In this document: piece by piece, positions 19,150-27,832 of the stretch | How the letters are laid out: every line of letters starts with the position of its first letter | How positions within the stretch are numbered: position 1 is the first letter of the stretch | NCBI RefSeq assembly: GCF_003325455.1 | Contig: NZ_CP025198.1 | Location: 2,666,001 to 2,730,000, forward strand | Origin: Acidipropionibacterium virtanenii | Lineage (GTDB): Bacteria; Actinomycetota; Actinomycetes; Propionibacteriales; Propionibacteriaceae | Length of the DNA stretch: 64,000 nt | Direction: 5' to 3' | Program-made: the position numbers and the translations under genes | Notes under the pieces: generated by a model | The model's database searches: none | The model's input: only the letters and a program-made list of their open reading frames with translations | What the model was told of the DNA's origin: nothing

Positions 19150-19554
19150 TCAGCCCGCGAGGAACGGATTGACGATGCGGATGCCATCCAGCGTGCTGCC
19201 GGTGGCCAGATCCTCCGTCCACAGCTCGGAGCATCTGCCCCGCCCGGCCGCGACGAGCACGAGGGCGTCGAAGATCGACAGCTGATGTTCCGCCGCCGCG
19301 TCGGCGGCGGCGAGAACCAGCGCCTCATCGGTGGGGACGACGTCCAGTCTCAACTCCCGCAGGACGCGGGCCGCGTCCTCACGGCTCTTGCCCAGCTTGC
19401 GCGTCAGCACCGAGCACAGTTCGATCTGCACCTGAGTGCTGATGACTGCATCCGGCGCGCTCTGGGAGAAGATCTCGAAGGCTCTGTGCTGCTTGACGGG
19501 CTGACCGTCATCGAACATGTAGGCGATGATGTTCGTGTCGAAGAAGACAGTCAC
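19150..19554 (-). CDS. PIN-domain toxin (VapC family)
   Basis: 134 residues. PIN nuclease fold with acidic residues FFDTNIIAYMFD (Asp6), IELCSVL (Glu) and LSIFDALVLVAA (Asp) that bind magnesium. It is expected to be an RNA-cleaving toxin. GTG 19554 overlaps the antitoxin stop by four bases, the usual antitoxin-first coupling. The ending IRIVNPFLAG is a common PIN C-terminus. Targets cannot be predicted. Confidence 0.85.
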   Translation of the reverse strand: MTVFFDTNIIAYMFDDGQPVKQHRAFEIFSQSAPDAVISTQVQIELCSVLTRKLGKSREDAARVLRELRLDVVPTDEALVLAAADAAAEHQLSIFDALVLVAAGRGRCSELWTEDLATGSTLDGIRIVNPFLAG

Positions 19555-19811
19555 GCCGGATTCTTCCCGAGCCGCTCCTCGTACAGATCCTCGCGGGTCC
19601 AGCCGCGCCCTCCGCTGCTGCCGCTGTGGGTGCGGGCGAACTCGGCGAAGTCATCGGCGGCCTTCTGCCTCCGCTCGCGTTCGGCGTCGGCTCCCGCGTA
19701 CTCCTCCAACCGCTGGGCGAGGACGCGGTTGACGGACTCTCCTCGCTCGATCGCCCGAATACGGGCGCGCTTGAGCGTCTCCTCGTCAACCGTGATCGTC
19801 AGATTCGCCAT
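19551..19811 (-). CDS. VapB-type antitoxin, ribbon-helix-helix
   Basis: 86 residues from ATG 19811. The N-terminal 40 residues (LTITVDEETLKRARIRAIER, then GESVNRVLAQRLEEY) are a ribbon-helix-helix DNA-binding domain; the C-terminal part is charged and presumably wraps the PIN toxin. It lies first in the toxin operon. Complex formation and autorepression are inferred from the family. Confidence 0.82.
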   Translation of the reverse strand: MANLTITVDEETLKRARIRAIERGESVNRVLAQRLEEYAGADAERERRQKAADDFAEFARTHSGSSGGRGWTREDLYEERLGKNPA

Positions 19812-19884
19812 GGGCAACACGATACCACCGAACCCGTGCAGCACGGGATATGTGGTTGCCTGACCGACCACGTATCATCTGCGC

Positions 19885-20496
19885 GTGAGCACAGCTGCCC
19901 TTCCCGACACCGTCACCGGGGCCATCGAGACCGGCGTCGGAATCACCCTGGTCTTCGTCGCGCTGACCAGCGCCGAGCGCCCGATGTCGGTGATGGTGGC
20001 CGGTCTGGGTGTCGCGGTCACGGCGGGGATGTGCCACACCTACCAGAATCGCCGCGGCGTCACCCGCACCACGTCGCGCACCCTGCTGCTGGCGGTTGCG
20101 GTTCTGGCGGTGCTGACGGTACTGACCCTCTCGGTGAGTCTGGACGCCTCCCGCGGCGGCACCGCCCTTGGATCCGGCACCGTCCTGCTCTCCCCCGTCA
20201 TCCTGGCGGCGGCCTCGACGGGGCTCAGGTGGCTGGCGGAGAGGTCTCCCGCGCTGACTCCCTGGCACCTGTTCGGATGGCTCGTCATCGCGGCGACGGC
20301 CCTGACGCCGATGGTCGTACCCGGCAGCCGGGTGGTGCTGGTCGTGGCCCTGGTGTGCGCGGCGGCCCTGATCGCGATGGGAGCGGTGGACAACCGCAGG
20401 CTCGCCGCGGCGGTGGGCCCCACCCCGGCGCGTCCCGAACAGCCGCCGAATCCGATCACCGAGTGGGTGCGGGAGCGCCGTCGCCCGGGACGCTGA
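19885..20496 (+). CDS. small multi-pass membrane protein, unknown
   Basis: 203 residues from GTG 19885. About six hydrophobic segments are visible (ETGVGITLVFVAL, VMVAGLGVAVTAGM, LLLAVAVLAVLTVLTL, VLLSPVILAAAS, HLFGWLVIAATALTPM, VVLVVALVCAAALIAM), with a basic cytoplasmic-type tail rich in Pro and Arg. I recognise no family. It is convergent with the DUF2207 gene, 33 bp away. Confidence 0.65.
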   Translation: MSTAALPDTVTGAIETGVGITLVFVALTSAERPMSVMVAGLGVAVTAGMCHTYQNRRGVTRTTSRTLLLAVAVLAVLTVLTLSVSLDASRGGTALGSGTVLLSPVILAAASTGLRWLAERSPALTPWHLFGWLVIAATALTPMVVPGSRVVLVVALVCAAALIAMGAVDNRRLAAAVGPTPARPEQPPNPITEWVRERRRPGR

Positions 20497-20529
20497 GGAC
20501 GCCTCCCGCCGCCGAGGATGCCGGACTGC

Positions 20530-22308
20530 TCAGCGGCCGAAGAGCCGTCCCTGCACCGTGGTGATGAAGGCTCCCATCGAGACCGGCAGATCCTGCAGGT
20601 GCCAGGTGTCGGGGGCGTGGTACCAGCTCAGGTCCTCGGGATCGGGGGTTCCGATGTCGTCGTCGGCGGCAGCCAGCGCCTCCAGCCACCGATCGCGTCC
20701 GCCGAGCACCACAGCGTAGGGAATCAGCTCCGAGAGCTCCTCGTACTCGCGGCCCGGCGGCATTTGATCGGTCCGGTGGTACAGCAGCTCCCCGGCGAGC
20801 AGGTGCAGCCCCGCCAGCACGTCCGAGCCCCTGGCGGTGCGCCTGGGCATCTGCTGGCCGACGATGAGCAGGGCCACCGCGACGCCCAGCAGTGCCAGCC
20901 CGAGCAGTCCCAGAGTGGTGAACGCCACCAGGAGCGCGGCCGCCACCGCGGCCAGCACAACCGCCGCCACTCCCATCGCGTTCCAGCGGTTCCGGGTGGA
21001 GTCGGGACGCCGTTCGAACCAGCCCTCGCTCACCACCTCGTCGTAGAGGGCGTCCTCCACCTCGGGGATCACCGGCCCGATCGCCGTCGAGACCTCCGAG
21101 ACCCGCACCCGGTCCTCGCCGCGCCGGGGCGCCACCGCGTCCAGCAGGAGGCGCTCGTAGCCGCGCAGTTCCCCGGCGCCGCCGACCATGTCGTTGTCGA
21201 CCCTCTCGAAGGACCAGTCGATCGGGGCGTGCGGGTTCTCCCGCGGCAGCTCGTGGATGATGAGGTGCCCGCGCACCGCAAGATCCAGCAGAGTCGCGGT
21301 GACGTCGACCGGATCGACCCGCTCGTCGGCGATGGTGCCCACCTCGCCGGGACGCACCGGCAGGAGGAGGTTGAACTCCTCCTCGCCCGGGCCCACCGGT
21401 GAGAACTCTGCGATCCGGGTGGGATCTCCCGAACCGTCGAGGTCGCGGCCGGCGCGCCGGTGGAGCAACCACACCAGGAATCCGCCGAGCAGCAGCGCCG
21501 CCAGGGCGGTCAACAGGGCCGCAGGGCTGGCCGAGAAGGCCCGGTCGAGGGTCCATTCGTGCTTGAGGACGGCGTCCGGGGCGACTTGCGTCGAGGAGAT
21601 CCCGATGGTCATCTCGACCATCTCGCCGGCTCCGCGCGGACCGTCGGTGAAGACTGGGTCGAGCTGGCCGCCGGCCCCGCCCTGGGACAGCCGGCACGCG
21701 CTGGGGGCCACCGGGGCCCCCGACTGGCAGGAGTAGCGGTCGATGAGACCGGGCATCTTCACTGTCCCCGTCGCCTCCCGCACCGGGACCGAGAGACCTT
21801 GGAGCACCCGCCACACGATGGTGGTGTGGGCCTTGCGCCCCTTCACATCGGCATCCTTGAGGGCCGCTCCGCGCACCGCGTACGAGATCGTCAGACTCGT
21901 GCCGCTCAGCTTCGAGGTGTCGACGGTGATCACCTGGTAGGTGCCGTCGGCAGACACCTTCGCACCGAGATCGCGGCCCCCGCTGGAAGCCTTCAGGCCG
22001 CTGATCGTGTACTCGTAATAGGCGTTGTCGAGCTGATTGTACCGGGTGGCCAGACGCTGGGTGAGGGTGTCGGGCGGGGTGTCCTCGCCGGTCCATGAGA
22101 TGGTCTCGCGCACCGTCAGCCCACCGTCCTTGGAGACTGTGCCCTCGACGGTGTAGCTGGTGGCCATGCCGGCGTCATCGGCTCTGGCCGGGGATGCGGT
22201 GGCGGTCAGCGAGACCAGCACCGCGAGGAGGGCCACGACAAGACGAGCCCCACGACGTTGCCGACGCCGCGGCGAATACCTGCCCGTGTCGTGCGAAATA
22301 TCGGTCAC
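20530..22308 (-). CDS. DUF2207-domain membrane protein
   Basis: 592 residues. There is an N-terminal signal peptide (LVVALLAVLVSLTATASPARA), then an extracytoplasmic beta-rich domain of about 220 residues with YTVEGTVSKDGGLTVRETISW and LTISYAVRGA, typical of DUF2207. A membrane helix (LLTALAALLLGGFLVWLLH) follows, then a cytoplasmic winged-helix-like region (about 305-400), two close helices near 455-500, and a tail. The family is widespread in actinobacteria and firmicutes and has no established role. It is divergent from the zinc peptidase gene, with 121 bp between starts. Confidence 0.8.
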   Translation of the reverse strand: MTDISHDTGRYSPRRRQRRGARLVVALLAVLVSLTATASPARADDAGMATSYTVEGTVSKDGGLTVRETISWTGEDTPPDTLTQRLATRYNQLDNAYYEYTISGLKASSGGRDLGAKVSADGTYQVITVDTSKLSGTSLTISYAVRGAALKDADVKGRKAHTTIVWRVLQGLSVPVREATGTVKMPGLIDRYSCQSGAPVAPSACRLSQGGAGGQLDPVFTDGPRGAGEMVEMTIGISSTQVAPDAVLKHEWTLDRAFSASPAALLTALAALLLGGFLVWLLHRRAGRDLDGSGDPTRIAEFSPVGPGEEEFNLLLPVRPGEVGTIADERVDPVDVTATLLDLAVRGHLIIHELPRENPHAPIDWSFERVDNDMVGGAGELRGYERLLLDAVAPRRGEDRVRVSEVSTAIGPVIPEVEDALYDEVVSEGWFERRPDSTRNRWNAMGVAAVVLAAVAAALLVAFTTLGLLGLALLGVAVALLIVGQQMPRRTARGSDVLAGLHLLAGELLYHRTDQMPPGREYEELSELIPYAVVLGGRDRWLEALAAADDDIGTPDPEDLSWYHAPDTWHLQDLPVSMGAFITTVQGRLFGR

Positions 22309-22429
22309 GGCGCTGCCTCCCGGTGCTCTGATCTGACCGGCCTCAGTCTTGCACAGCCTCTGGTTCGCGGTTCGGGAATATCGGACCGGGGGCCCGCGGT
22401 GAGGACTGCGGGCCGGTACTCTGACGGCC

Positions 22430-23971
22430 GTGAGCCAGAATCCATGGGCACGGCCCGATCCGGGAGGCGAGGAGACCCGCCCGCGCCGCGGTTGGGAGGA
22501 TTCACGTCAGCGGTCGGGCGCCTCCGACGGCTGGCGCGATTCGAGGACCGGACAGGCCCGGAGCGCCTCCGGAGCGAACGGCCATGGGGGTTCGTCGACG
22601 TGGGGCGGTCGCCAGGCGCCCGCCCACAGTTCTTTCGAGCACAGTTCCTTCGGGCACAGTTCCTTCGGGGCCTATCCGCAGCAGCCTTACGGGGCTCCGC
22701 AGCAGGGTCACGGCCGGCCCCAGCAGGGCTACGGGCAGCAGATGCATCCGCAGGGCCGTCAGCAACCGGGCCCCCGGCCTGGATCCGCTCAGCCCGCCTA
22801 TCAGCCGCCCCAGCAGGCGGGGTTCCAGGACGGCTACGGCGCGTCGGCGTACCAGGGCCGCTACGCCCAGCCCGCCCGGCCGCCGCAGAGCCCTCGCTAT
22901 CCCCAGCCGCAGGCTCCGCGGTACCCGCAGGCCCCCCAGTATCCGCAGGGCGCCGGATACTCCCGGCCCCCGCAGTATCCGCAGTGGCCTCAGCCCGGTC
23001 AGCCGGGGCCCTTCCCACAGCCGGTGCGGAAGCGTCGCAGCTCGGTGTCGGTGCTCATCTGGGTCATCGTCGCCGGCCTGGTGCTCGTCGGGAGCGTCGG
23101 CCTTCTGGGGGCGCTCGGGGAATCCACCTCCACCGGAGGAGGCACGGCCTACAAGAACGAGACCTACCAGGTGCCTCCTCCCGATTCGAACCCGCCGGAG
23201 ATCCCGGTGCCCGAGTACCGCTCCGAACTCACCTCCTGGACCCGGCAGAACAAGATCTACTCGGTCAGCGTCGCCAAGCCGGTGCGTTGCGAACTGCCCG
23301 ATATCGATTACGGAGCCAGCTCCGACTCCGACGTCGAGTCCCACCTCAACGAACTCACCGCCTGCTTGATGAGGGTGTGGGGCCCCGCCCTGCAGCAGGC
23401 CGGGTTCACCGCCGTCCGCCCGACCGTCACCGTCTACACCGGCAACCCGAGCACCGCCTGCGGCAAGGCCCCCAGTCACAACGCCTTCTACTGCTCGGGT
23501 GATCAGCAGATCTACTTCTCCCACGACCTGCCCGAGTCCATCCCCCCGGACCTGCGGTCCGAACGGCACGTGGTGGAGGCGATCATGGCTCATGAGTTCG
23601 GCCACGCCATTCAGGCGCGGACCGGGATCCTGGCGGCCAATGCGATTGCCAAACAGGAGTTCCACAAGGCCGGGCAGGATTCCGACGAACTGGATGCGGG
23701 ACGCCGTTCCGAGACCCAGGCCGACTGCCTGTCAGCGCAGTTCACCAGCGCGGTGGCCCGGTCCCTCAAGCTCACCGCCGCCGACGAGAACCATGTGAAG
23801 ACCCTCTTCTACGACTTCGGCGACGACATCGGCTCCAACGGCAAGATCTCCCCCGGCGAGGGCAACCACGGTTCGGGCTCCAGCCGCCGCGCCTGGTACA
23901 CCAAGGGCCTGGGGTCGACGGCGATCTCGGCCTGCAACACCTTCACCGCCCCCGACTCCGAGGTGCAGTAA
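22430..23971 (+). CDS. membrane-anchored neutral zinc metallopeptidase (YpfJ family)
   Basis: 513 residues from GTG 22430. The first 195 residues are a Pro/Gln/Tyr/Gly-rich cytoplasmic tail (many QQGY, RYPQ and PQYPQ units). One transmembrane helix (SVLIWVIVAGLVLVGSVGLLGAL) precedes an outside domain with the zinc motif HEFGHAIQ and the family elements ACGKAPSHNAFYCSGDQQIYF and ETQADCLSAQF. The HExxH Glu and third ligand region (E in ETQAD) are intact, so it should be active. The substrate is unknown. The Pro-rich tail resembles those of actinobacterial proteins that gather at the membrane. Confidence 0.85.
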   Translation: MSQNPWARPDPGGEETRPRRGWEDSRQRSGASDGWRDSRTGQARSASGANGHGGSSTWGGRQAPAHSSFEHSSFGHSSFGAYPQQPYGAPQQGHGRPQQGYGQQMHPQGRQQPGPRPGSAQPAYQPPQQAGFQDGYGASAYQGRYAQPARPPQSPRYPQPQAPRYPQAPQYPQGAGYSRPPQYPQWPQPGQPGPFPQPVRKRRSSVSVLIWVIVAGLVLVGSVGLLGALGESTSTGGGTAYKNETYQVPPPDSNPPEIPVPEYRSELTSWTRQNKIYSVSVAKPVRCELPDIDYGASSDSDVESHLNELTACLMRVWGPALQQAGFTAVRPTVTVYTGNPSTACGKAPSHNAFYCSGDQQIYFSHDLPESIPPDLRSERHVVEAIMAHEFGHAIQARTGILAANAIAKQEFHKAGQDSDELDAGRRSETQADCLSAQFTSAVARSLKLTAADENHVKTLFYDFGDDIGSNGKISPGEGNHGSGSSRRAWYTKGLGSTAISACNTFTAPDSEVQ

Positions 23972-24030
23972 CTCGCCCTGAGCAATGCCTGCCGGGGGGC
24001 CATGGGCCCAAACCCGCCCCCTGTGCACCG

Positions 24031-24098
24031 GCTTTGCGCCTCTAACTCTGCGTTGGCCCTCTTGCAAGAGGGCCAACGCAGAGTTAGAGACGCAAAGC
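24031..24098. terminator. 68-bp loopless palindrome between convergent genes
   Basis: Two 34-base arms pair at 33 positions around a central TTGCAA with no unpaired loop (only 24039/24090 mismatch). It lies between the zinc peptidase (stop 23971) and ispF (stop 24159), which converge, so a two-way terminator is likely. A perfect stem of this length is unusual for a simple terminator. Confidence 0.7.
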
Positions 24099-24158
24099 GA
24101 CAGGACAGCCGGAGCACAACAAAGAAAATGCGGGCGGAGAAAAGGCAGGAGTGCCGTC

Positions 24159-24650
24159 TCAGTCGGTGAGGATCAGCGCCGTGGCCACTGCGGCCACGCC
24201 CTCTCCCCTGCCGGTGAATCCCAGCCCGTCCGTCGTCGTCGCCGAGACCGACACCGGAGCCCCCACGGCCGCCGACAGCACCTGCCCGGCCTCGTCACGG
24301 CGGGCCGCCATCCGAGGCCGGTTGCCGATCACCTGGACCGCGACATTGCCGATCCTCCAGCCCGCCCCGGCGAGCATCCGAGAGGTCTCGGCGAGGAAGG
24401 CGACCCCCGAGGCCCCGGCCCACTCGGGACGGCTCGTCCCGAAGACCGATCCCATGTCCCCCAGGCCCGACGCCGACAGCAGCGCGTCGCAGATGGCATG
24501 GGCGGCGACGTCGCCGTCGGAATGGCCCTCCAGCCCCACGGACTCATCCGGGAAGGACAGCCCTGCGACGTGCATCGGCACCCCGGGACTCAGCCTGTGG
24601 ACGTCGGTGCCGATCCCGGTGCGAATCGTCGGCATCGTGCCTCCGCTCAT
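24159..24650 (-). CDS. ispF: 2-C-methyl-D-erythritol 2,4-cyclodiphosphate synthase
   Basis: Fifth step of the MEP isoprenoid pathway. 163 residues with the zinc-binding GIGTDVHRL and [20 protein letters not shown], then DMGSVFG for substrate contact and the C-terminal [20 protein letters not shown] 24650 overlaps the ispD stop by four bases; ATG 24635 (MPTIRTG) is also possible and has GGAGG just before it. The two MEP genes form one operon. Confidence 0.93.
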   Translation of the reverse strand: MSGGTMPTIRTGIGTDVHRLSPGVPMHVAGLSFPDESVGLEGHSDGDVAAHAICDALLSASGLGDMGSVFGTSRPEWAGASGVAFLAETSRMLAGAGWRIGNVAVQVIGNRPRMAARRDEAGQVLSAAVGAPVSVSATTTDGLGFTGRGEGVAAVATALILTD

Positions 24651-25429
24651 CCGCGACGCCTCCGGCCACGGCGCGGATCCAGGTCCTTGATGGCCCGCCT
24701 GACCCGGCGTCCGGAATGGTGGCCGGCACCGGCGGTTGCCTTGACCAGCGTCTCGGCGATGTCGAGATCCAGCGGCTCGGTGATCTTGAGGGCCATCCTC
24801 GATCCCTCCACCAGGGTCACCGGATGGCCGTAGTGCTCACAGCAGGTCACGTCGTCGGTGACGTCCAGGCCGTCGGCCATCAACCGCTCATGACACTCCG
24901 TGATGACCTGCCGATCGAATCCCTGGGGGGTCTGGACTGCGCGCAGTGTGGAGCGGTCGACGACATGACTGGCCCCCTCGGCGTCGAGGCAGCGGATCGT
25001 GTCGACGACGGCTACCGCCGGAGTGACGGCGACGGCGCCGCCGCCCAGGGCCTCGATGACGTCGTTGACGACGTAGGCCGGCACAAGGGGGCGGACGGCG
25101 TCATGAATCAGTACCTTCCGGGCCCGCGAGAGCCGGGGACTGCCGGCGATCGCATTCAACCCGTTGCGCACCGACTCCTGCCGGGTGGCTCCCCCGGTGA
25201 CGAAGCGCACCGGGATCGGCGATGCGGCGAGCGCCATCCTGAAGTGGTTGTGCATGCCGTCCTTGACCACCACCACGGCCTCCGTGCAGCCGCCCGCGGC
25301 CAGGGACTCCACGGCCACCGCGACGACCGCCTTGCCGGTGAGATTGCGCACCTGCTTGGGGACCGGTCCCCCGAATCGGGATCCGAGCCCCCCGGCGACG
25401 ACGACGGCGACGACGGGTTCTGCTGACAT
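24647..25429 (-). CDS. ispD: 2-C-methyl-D-erythritol 4-phosphate cytidylyltransferase
   Basis: Third step of the MEP pathway, transferring CMP to MEP. 260 residues from ATG 25429. It has the nucleotide-binding [30 protein letters not shown], the [11 protein letters not shown] loop and [10 protein letters not shown]. The frame stays open upstream to 25594, but the family N-terminus and the island promoter region argue for 25429. A basic tail ([10 protein letters not shown]) ends the protein. Confidence 0.9.
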   Translation of the reverse strand: MSAEPVVAVVVAGGLGSRFGGPVPKQVRNLTGKAVVAVAVESLAAGGCTEAVVVVKDGMHNHFRMALAASPIPVRFVTGGATRQESVRNGLNAIAGSPRLSRARKVLIHDAVRPLVPAYVVNDVIEALGGGAVAVTPAVAVVDTIRCLDAEGASHVVDRSTLRAVQTPQGFDRQVITECHERLMADGLDVTDDVTCCEHYGHPVTLVEGSRMALKITEPLDLDIAETLVKATAGAGHHSGRRVRRAIKDLDPRRGRRRRG

Positions 25430-25568
25430 GATCGCGACTCTATCGCCGACATCCCAGGGCAGTGGCCGGATCGTCCGCCACGAGCCTTGATGCATATCGG
25501 CCCACCAGCGATGCACGTTCCTCCGTTCGATCTTGTGGGCTGTGGCCGGGTGTGCAATGATCTCAGTA

Positions 25569-25603
25569 CGCATATATTTGCTTTTTCGATGCATTTTTTT
25601 GCA
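25569..25603. promoter_or_regulatory. tandem GCA-N6-TGC operator pair before the isomerase/aldolase operon
   Basis: Site 1 is CGCA-TATATT-TGCT at 25569-25582. Site 2 is TGCA-TTTTTT-TGCA at 25590-25603, inside the longer palindrome GATGCA...TGCATC. The sites start exactly 21 bp apart and end 23 bp before the ATG. The same spacing recurs before the PTS operon. A SorC-family repressor is the likely ligand. Confidence 0.7.
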
Positions 25604-25626
25604 TCAAACGATCATTGGGAGGACAG

Positions 25627-26325
25627 ATGGATCGGGTCATCGAGGCTCCGTTCCTCATCATCAATCCGAAGGCCTACCTCTACGGGGACGAGCTCCTGAG
25701 GCTCGCCCGGCTGGCCGATGAGCTGAGCGCCGAGTACGGGGTCGACATCATGTTCACGGCCCAGCACGCCGACCTGCGGCTCGTCGCCGACAACACCGAG
25801 CGCCTGGTCGTGACGGCCCAGCACATGGACCCGATCACCCCGGGTCGCGGGATGGGCCGCATCCTGCCCGAGTCGCTGGTCGCCGCCGGCGCCCGGGCCG
25901 TCGTCCTGAACCACGCCGAGCACAGCCTCACCCTCGCCGACCTGGACGCGAATCTGGTCCGCGCCCGCGAGGTGGGACTGGCGACCGTCGTCTGCGCCGA
26001 CTCCCTGGCCCAGTGCCAGGCGATCGCCGGGATGGGCCCCGACGTCATGATCTGCGAGCCCTCCTCGCAGATCGGCAAGGGGTCGCTGACCACCGACGAC
26101 TACATCCGCGACTCGACCGCCGCCGTCAAGGAGGTCGACCCCGACATCCTGGTTCTCCAGGGGGCCGGGGTGTCCACAGGCGACGACGTCGCCCGGGTGC
26201 TGTCCCTGGGGGCCGACGCATCGGGCGGCACCAGCGGGATCGTCTGCGCCCCCGACTGGCGCGCGAAGGTCACAGAGATGCTCGAACCCCTCCAGGCCGC
26301 CAGGCGCGACCGCTCTCATCACTGA
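25627..26325 (+). CDS. triosephosphate-isomerase-like sugar phosphate isomerase
   Basis: 232 residues from ATG 25627 (GGGAGG upstream); an in-frame TTG at 25615 is less likely. TIM-barrel isomerase with the Asn-Lys pair in INPKAY, a His/Glu loop in LNHAEHS and the catalytic Glu in ICEPSSQIGKGS, plus GAGVSTGDDVA for phosphate. It is shorter than the 250-residue glycolytic enzyme and lies first in an operon with an aldolase, so it may isomerise another short ketose phosphate, as the EryH/LerI members of this family do for tetrulose phosphates. Plain TIM activity cannot be excluded. Confidence 0.78.
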   Translation: MDRVIEAPFLIINPKAYLYGDELLRLARLADELSAEYGVDIMFTAQHADLRLVADNTERLVVTAQHMDPITPGRGMGRILPESLVAAGARAVVLNHAEHSLTLADLDANLVRAREVGLATVVCADSLAQCQAIAGMGPDVMICEPSSQIGKGSLTTDDYIRDSTAAVKEVDPDILVLQGAGVSTGDDVARVLSLGADASGGTSGIVCAPDWRAKVTEMLEPLQAARRDRSHH

Positions 26326-26353
26326 CACCCTGCGATCCGGAAAGGACACCACT

Positions 26354-26887
26354 ATGACCGTTCACACCGACACCATTCAGCTGCACTCCAAGGCCGGTCG
26401 GCCGACCTACTTCGAGATCACCGACGAGGTGCGTCGCATCATCTCGGAGTCGGGCATCACCACGGGGATCTGCACGGTGGCCTCCACCCACACCACCTGC
26501 TCGGTCTTCTTCGAGGAGTACTGCCACGACGTCGACTTCGCCGGCGACGAGTTCATCCAGGCCGATCTCAACGAGGGTCTGGACAAGGTCTTCCCCCGCT
26601 GCATGACCAACAACCAGTACCACCATCCCGGTCCGGCGCATGTGGAGGCGGTCAAGGGCATGACCGACGGCGCCACCAGCACCGGGGACACCATCCTGGT
26701 GCCGGATCTGGAGAGCCTGCTCAATACGGAGGCCCATCTGCGAGGCACCCTCATCGGCGCCTCGCAGACCTTCGTCGTCGAGGACGCCACCCCCCAGATC
26801 GGCGCCGTCGGATACATCTACTTCGTCGACTGGGACCCCAACCGCGAGCGCGACCGCAAGGTCAAGGTCGCCGTCATCGGGGAGTGA
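26354..26887 (+). CDS. YjbQ-family protein (UPF0047)
   Basis: 177 residues. It matches YjbQ by THTTCSVFFEEYCHDVDF, HHPGPAHVEAVKGM and the GTLIGASQTFVVED core, a trimeric metal-binding fold with conserved His and Asp/Glu residues. Members are annotated as secondary thiamine-phosphate synthase because some complement thiE, but their natural role is unsettled. It is usually about 140 residues, so this copy has an extended middle. It sits between an isomerase and an aldolase gene, five bases before the latter, which suggests a task in the sugar pathway rather than thiamine synthesis. Confidence 0.8.
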   Translation: MTVHTDTIQLHSKAGRPTYFEITDEVRRIISESGITTGICTVASTHTTCSVFFEEYCHDVDFAGDEFIQADLNEGLDKVFPRCMTNNQYHHPGPAHVEAVKGMTDGATSTGDTILVPDLESLLNTEAHLRGTLIGASQTFVVEDATPQIGAVGYIYFVDWDPNRERDRKVKVAVIGE

Positions 26888-26891
26888 CACC

Positions 26892-27746
26892 ATGCTCATC
26901 GGACTGAAAGAGGCACTCTCATACGCCGACTCCCACTCCTGTGCGATCGCGGCGGTCAACACTCCGGTCTTCGAGTCGCTGGTGGCCACCATCCGGGTGG
27001 CCGAGAAGCACCAGGTGCCGGTCATCCTGGCTCATGCGCAGAGCCACGAGAAGATCAACCGGATCACCGATATCGGCCCGGCCATGCTGGAGCTGGCCAG
27101 GCGCAGCTCGGTGCCCTGCGTCGTCCACGTCGATCATGGCGAGGATCTCGACTACATCCGCACCGGGCTGGAGCTGGGATTCACCTCGGTGATGCTGGAC
27201 GGCTCCCGGCTGCCCTTCGAGGAGAACGTCGCCAGGACGGCCGAGGCCGTGCGGATCGCCCGGAGCTTCGGCGCCGACGTCGAGGGAGAGCTGGGCGTGA
27301 TGACGGGCAATGAGAACGGCGACCCCGACCAGGGGGTGGCCGACGAGGCCCTGTACACCGACCCCGAGGTGGCCGGGCAGTTCGTCGAACGCACCGGGGT
27401 CGCCTGCCTGGCGGCCTCCTTCGGCACCGTCCACGGCCTGTACCACCGCGAACCCCACCTGGATCTGGACCTCATCTCACGGCTGCGGGCCAGGACCGGT
27501 GTGCCGATCGTCATGCATGGCGGTTCGGGCCTGTCACAGGACGAGTACCGCGCCTGTATCGCCCGCGGGGTCCGCAAGATCAACTACTACACCTACTCGG
27601 CCAAGGCCGGGCTGGACGGCGCCCGGGCGCTGCTGGCCGACAGGGCCGGGGTCTTCGTCTATCCCGACGTCGCGGTCGCGGCCACCGACGCGATCGCCGA
27701 GGACGTCGGCTCCTTCGTGAGATGCCTCTACGGGATCGGCGGCTGA
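26892..27746 (+). CDS. class II ketose-(bis)phosphate aldolase (GatY/KbaY/Fba type)
   Basis: 284 residues. The zinc ligands are in VVHVDHGED, ASFGTVHGLYH and VMHGGSGL; the base/ligand Glu is in VEGELGVM. This is the GatY/KbaY/FbaA fold that splits ketose 1-phosphates or 1,6-bisphosphates into dihydroxyacetone phosphate and an aldehyde. The housekeeping Fba is encoded separately at 50925-51950, so this copy is devoted to the polyol pathway. No sugar-phosphate kinase is encoded in the island, which leaves the true substrate open. Confidence 0.85.
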   Translation: MLIGLKEALSYADSHSCAIAAVNTPVFESLVATIRVAEKHQVPVILAHAQSHEKINRITDIGPAMLELARRSSVPCVVHVDHGEDLDYIRTGLELGFTSVMLDGSRLPFEENVARTAEAVRIARSFGADVEGELGVMTGNENGDPDQGVADEALYTDPEVAGQFVERTGVACLAASFGTVHGLYHREPHLDLDLISRLRARTGVPIVMHGGSGLSQDEYRACIARGVRKINYYTYSAKAGLDGARALLADRAGVFVYPDVAVAATDAIAEDVGSFVRCLYGIGG

Positions 27747-27761
27747 TCGCCCCGGACCGAT

Positions 27762-27817
27762 CCCCGACAGCTTGACTGTTCCGGCCTGTCCGGGCCGCAA
27801 CCCCTCGGCTGTCGGGG
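27762..27817. terminator. hairpin between convergent operons
   Basis: Ten-base arms (CCCCGACAGC and complement) enclose a 36-base loop that itself can fold. It lies between the aldolase stop and the SorC stop, which converge. Confidence 0.55.
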
Positions 27818-27832
27818 GATCGGCGGAGCGCG

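Noticed and set aside
19150-19811. Larger defence island around the VapBC pair
   Set aside because: The neighbours are glyA and a small membrane protein; no other defence gene is visible.
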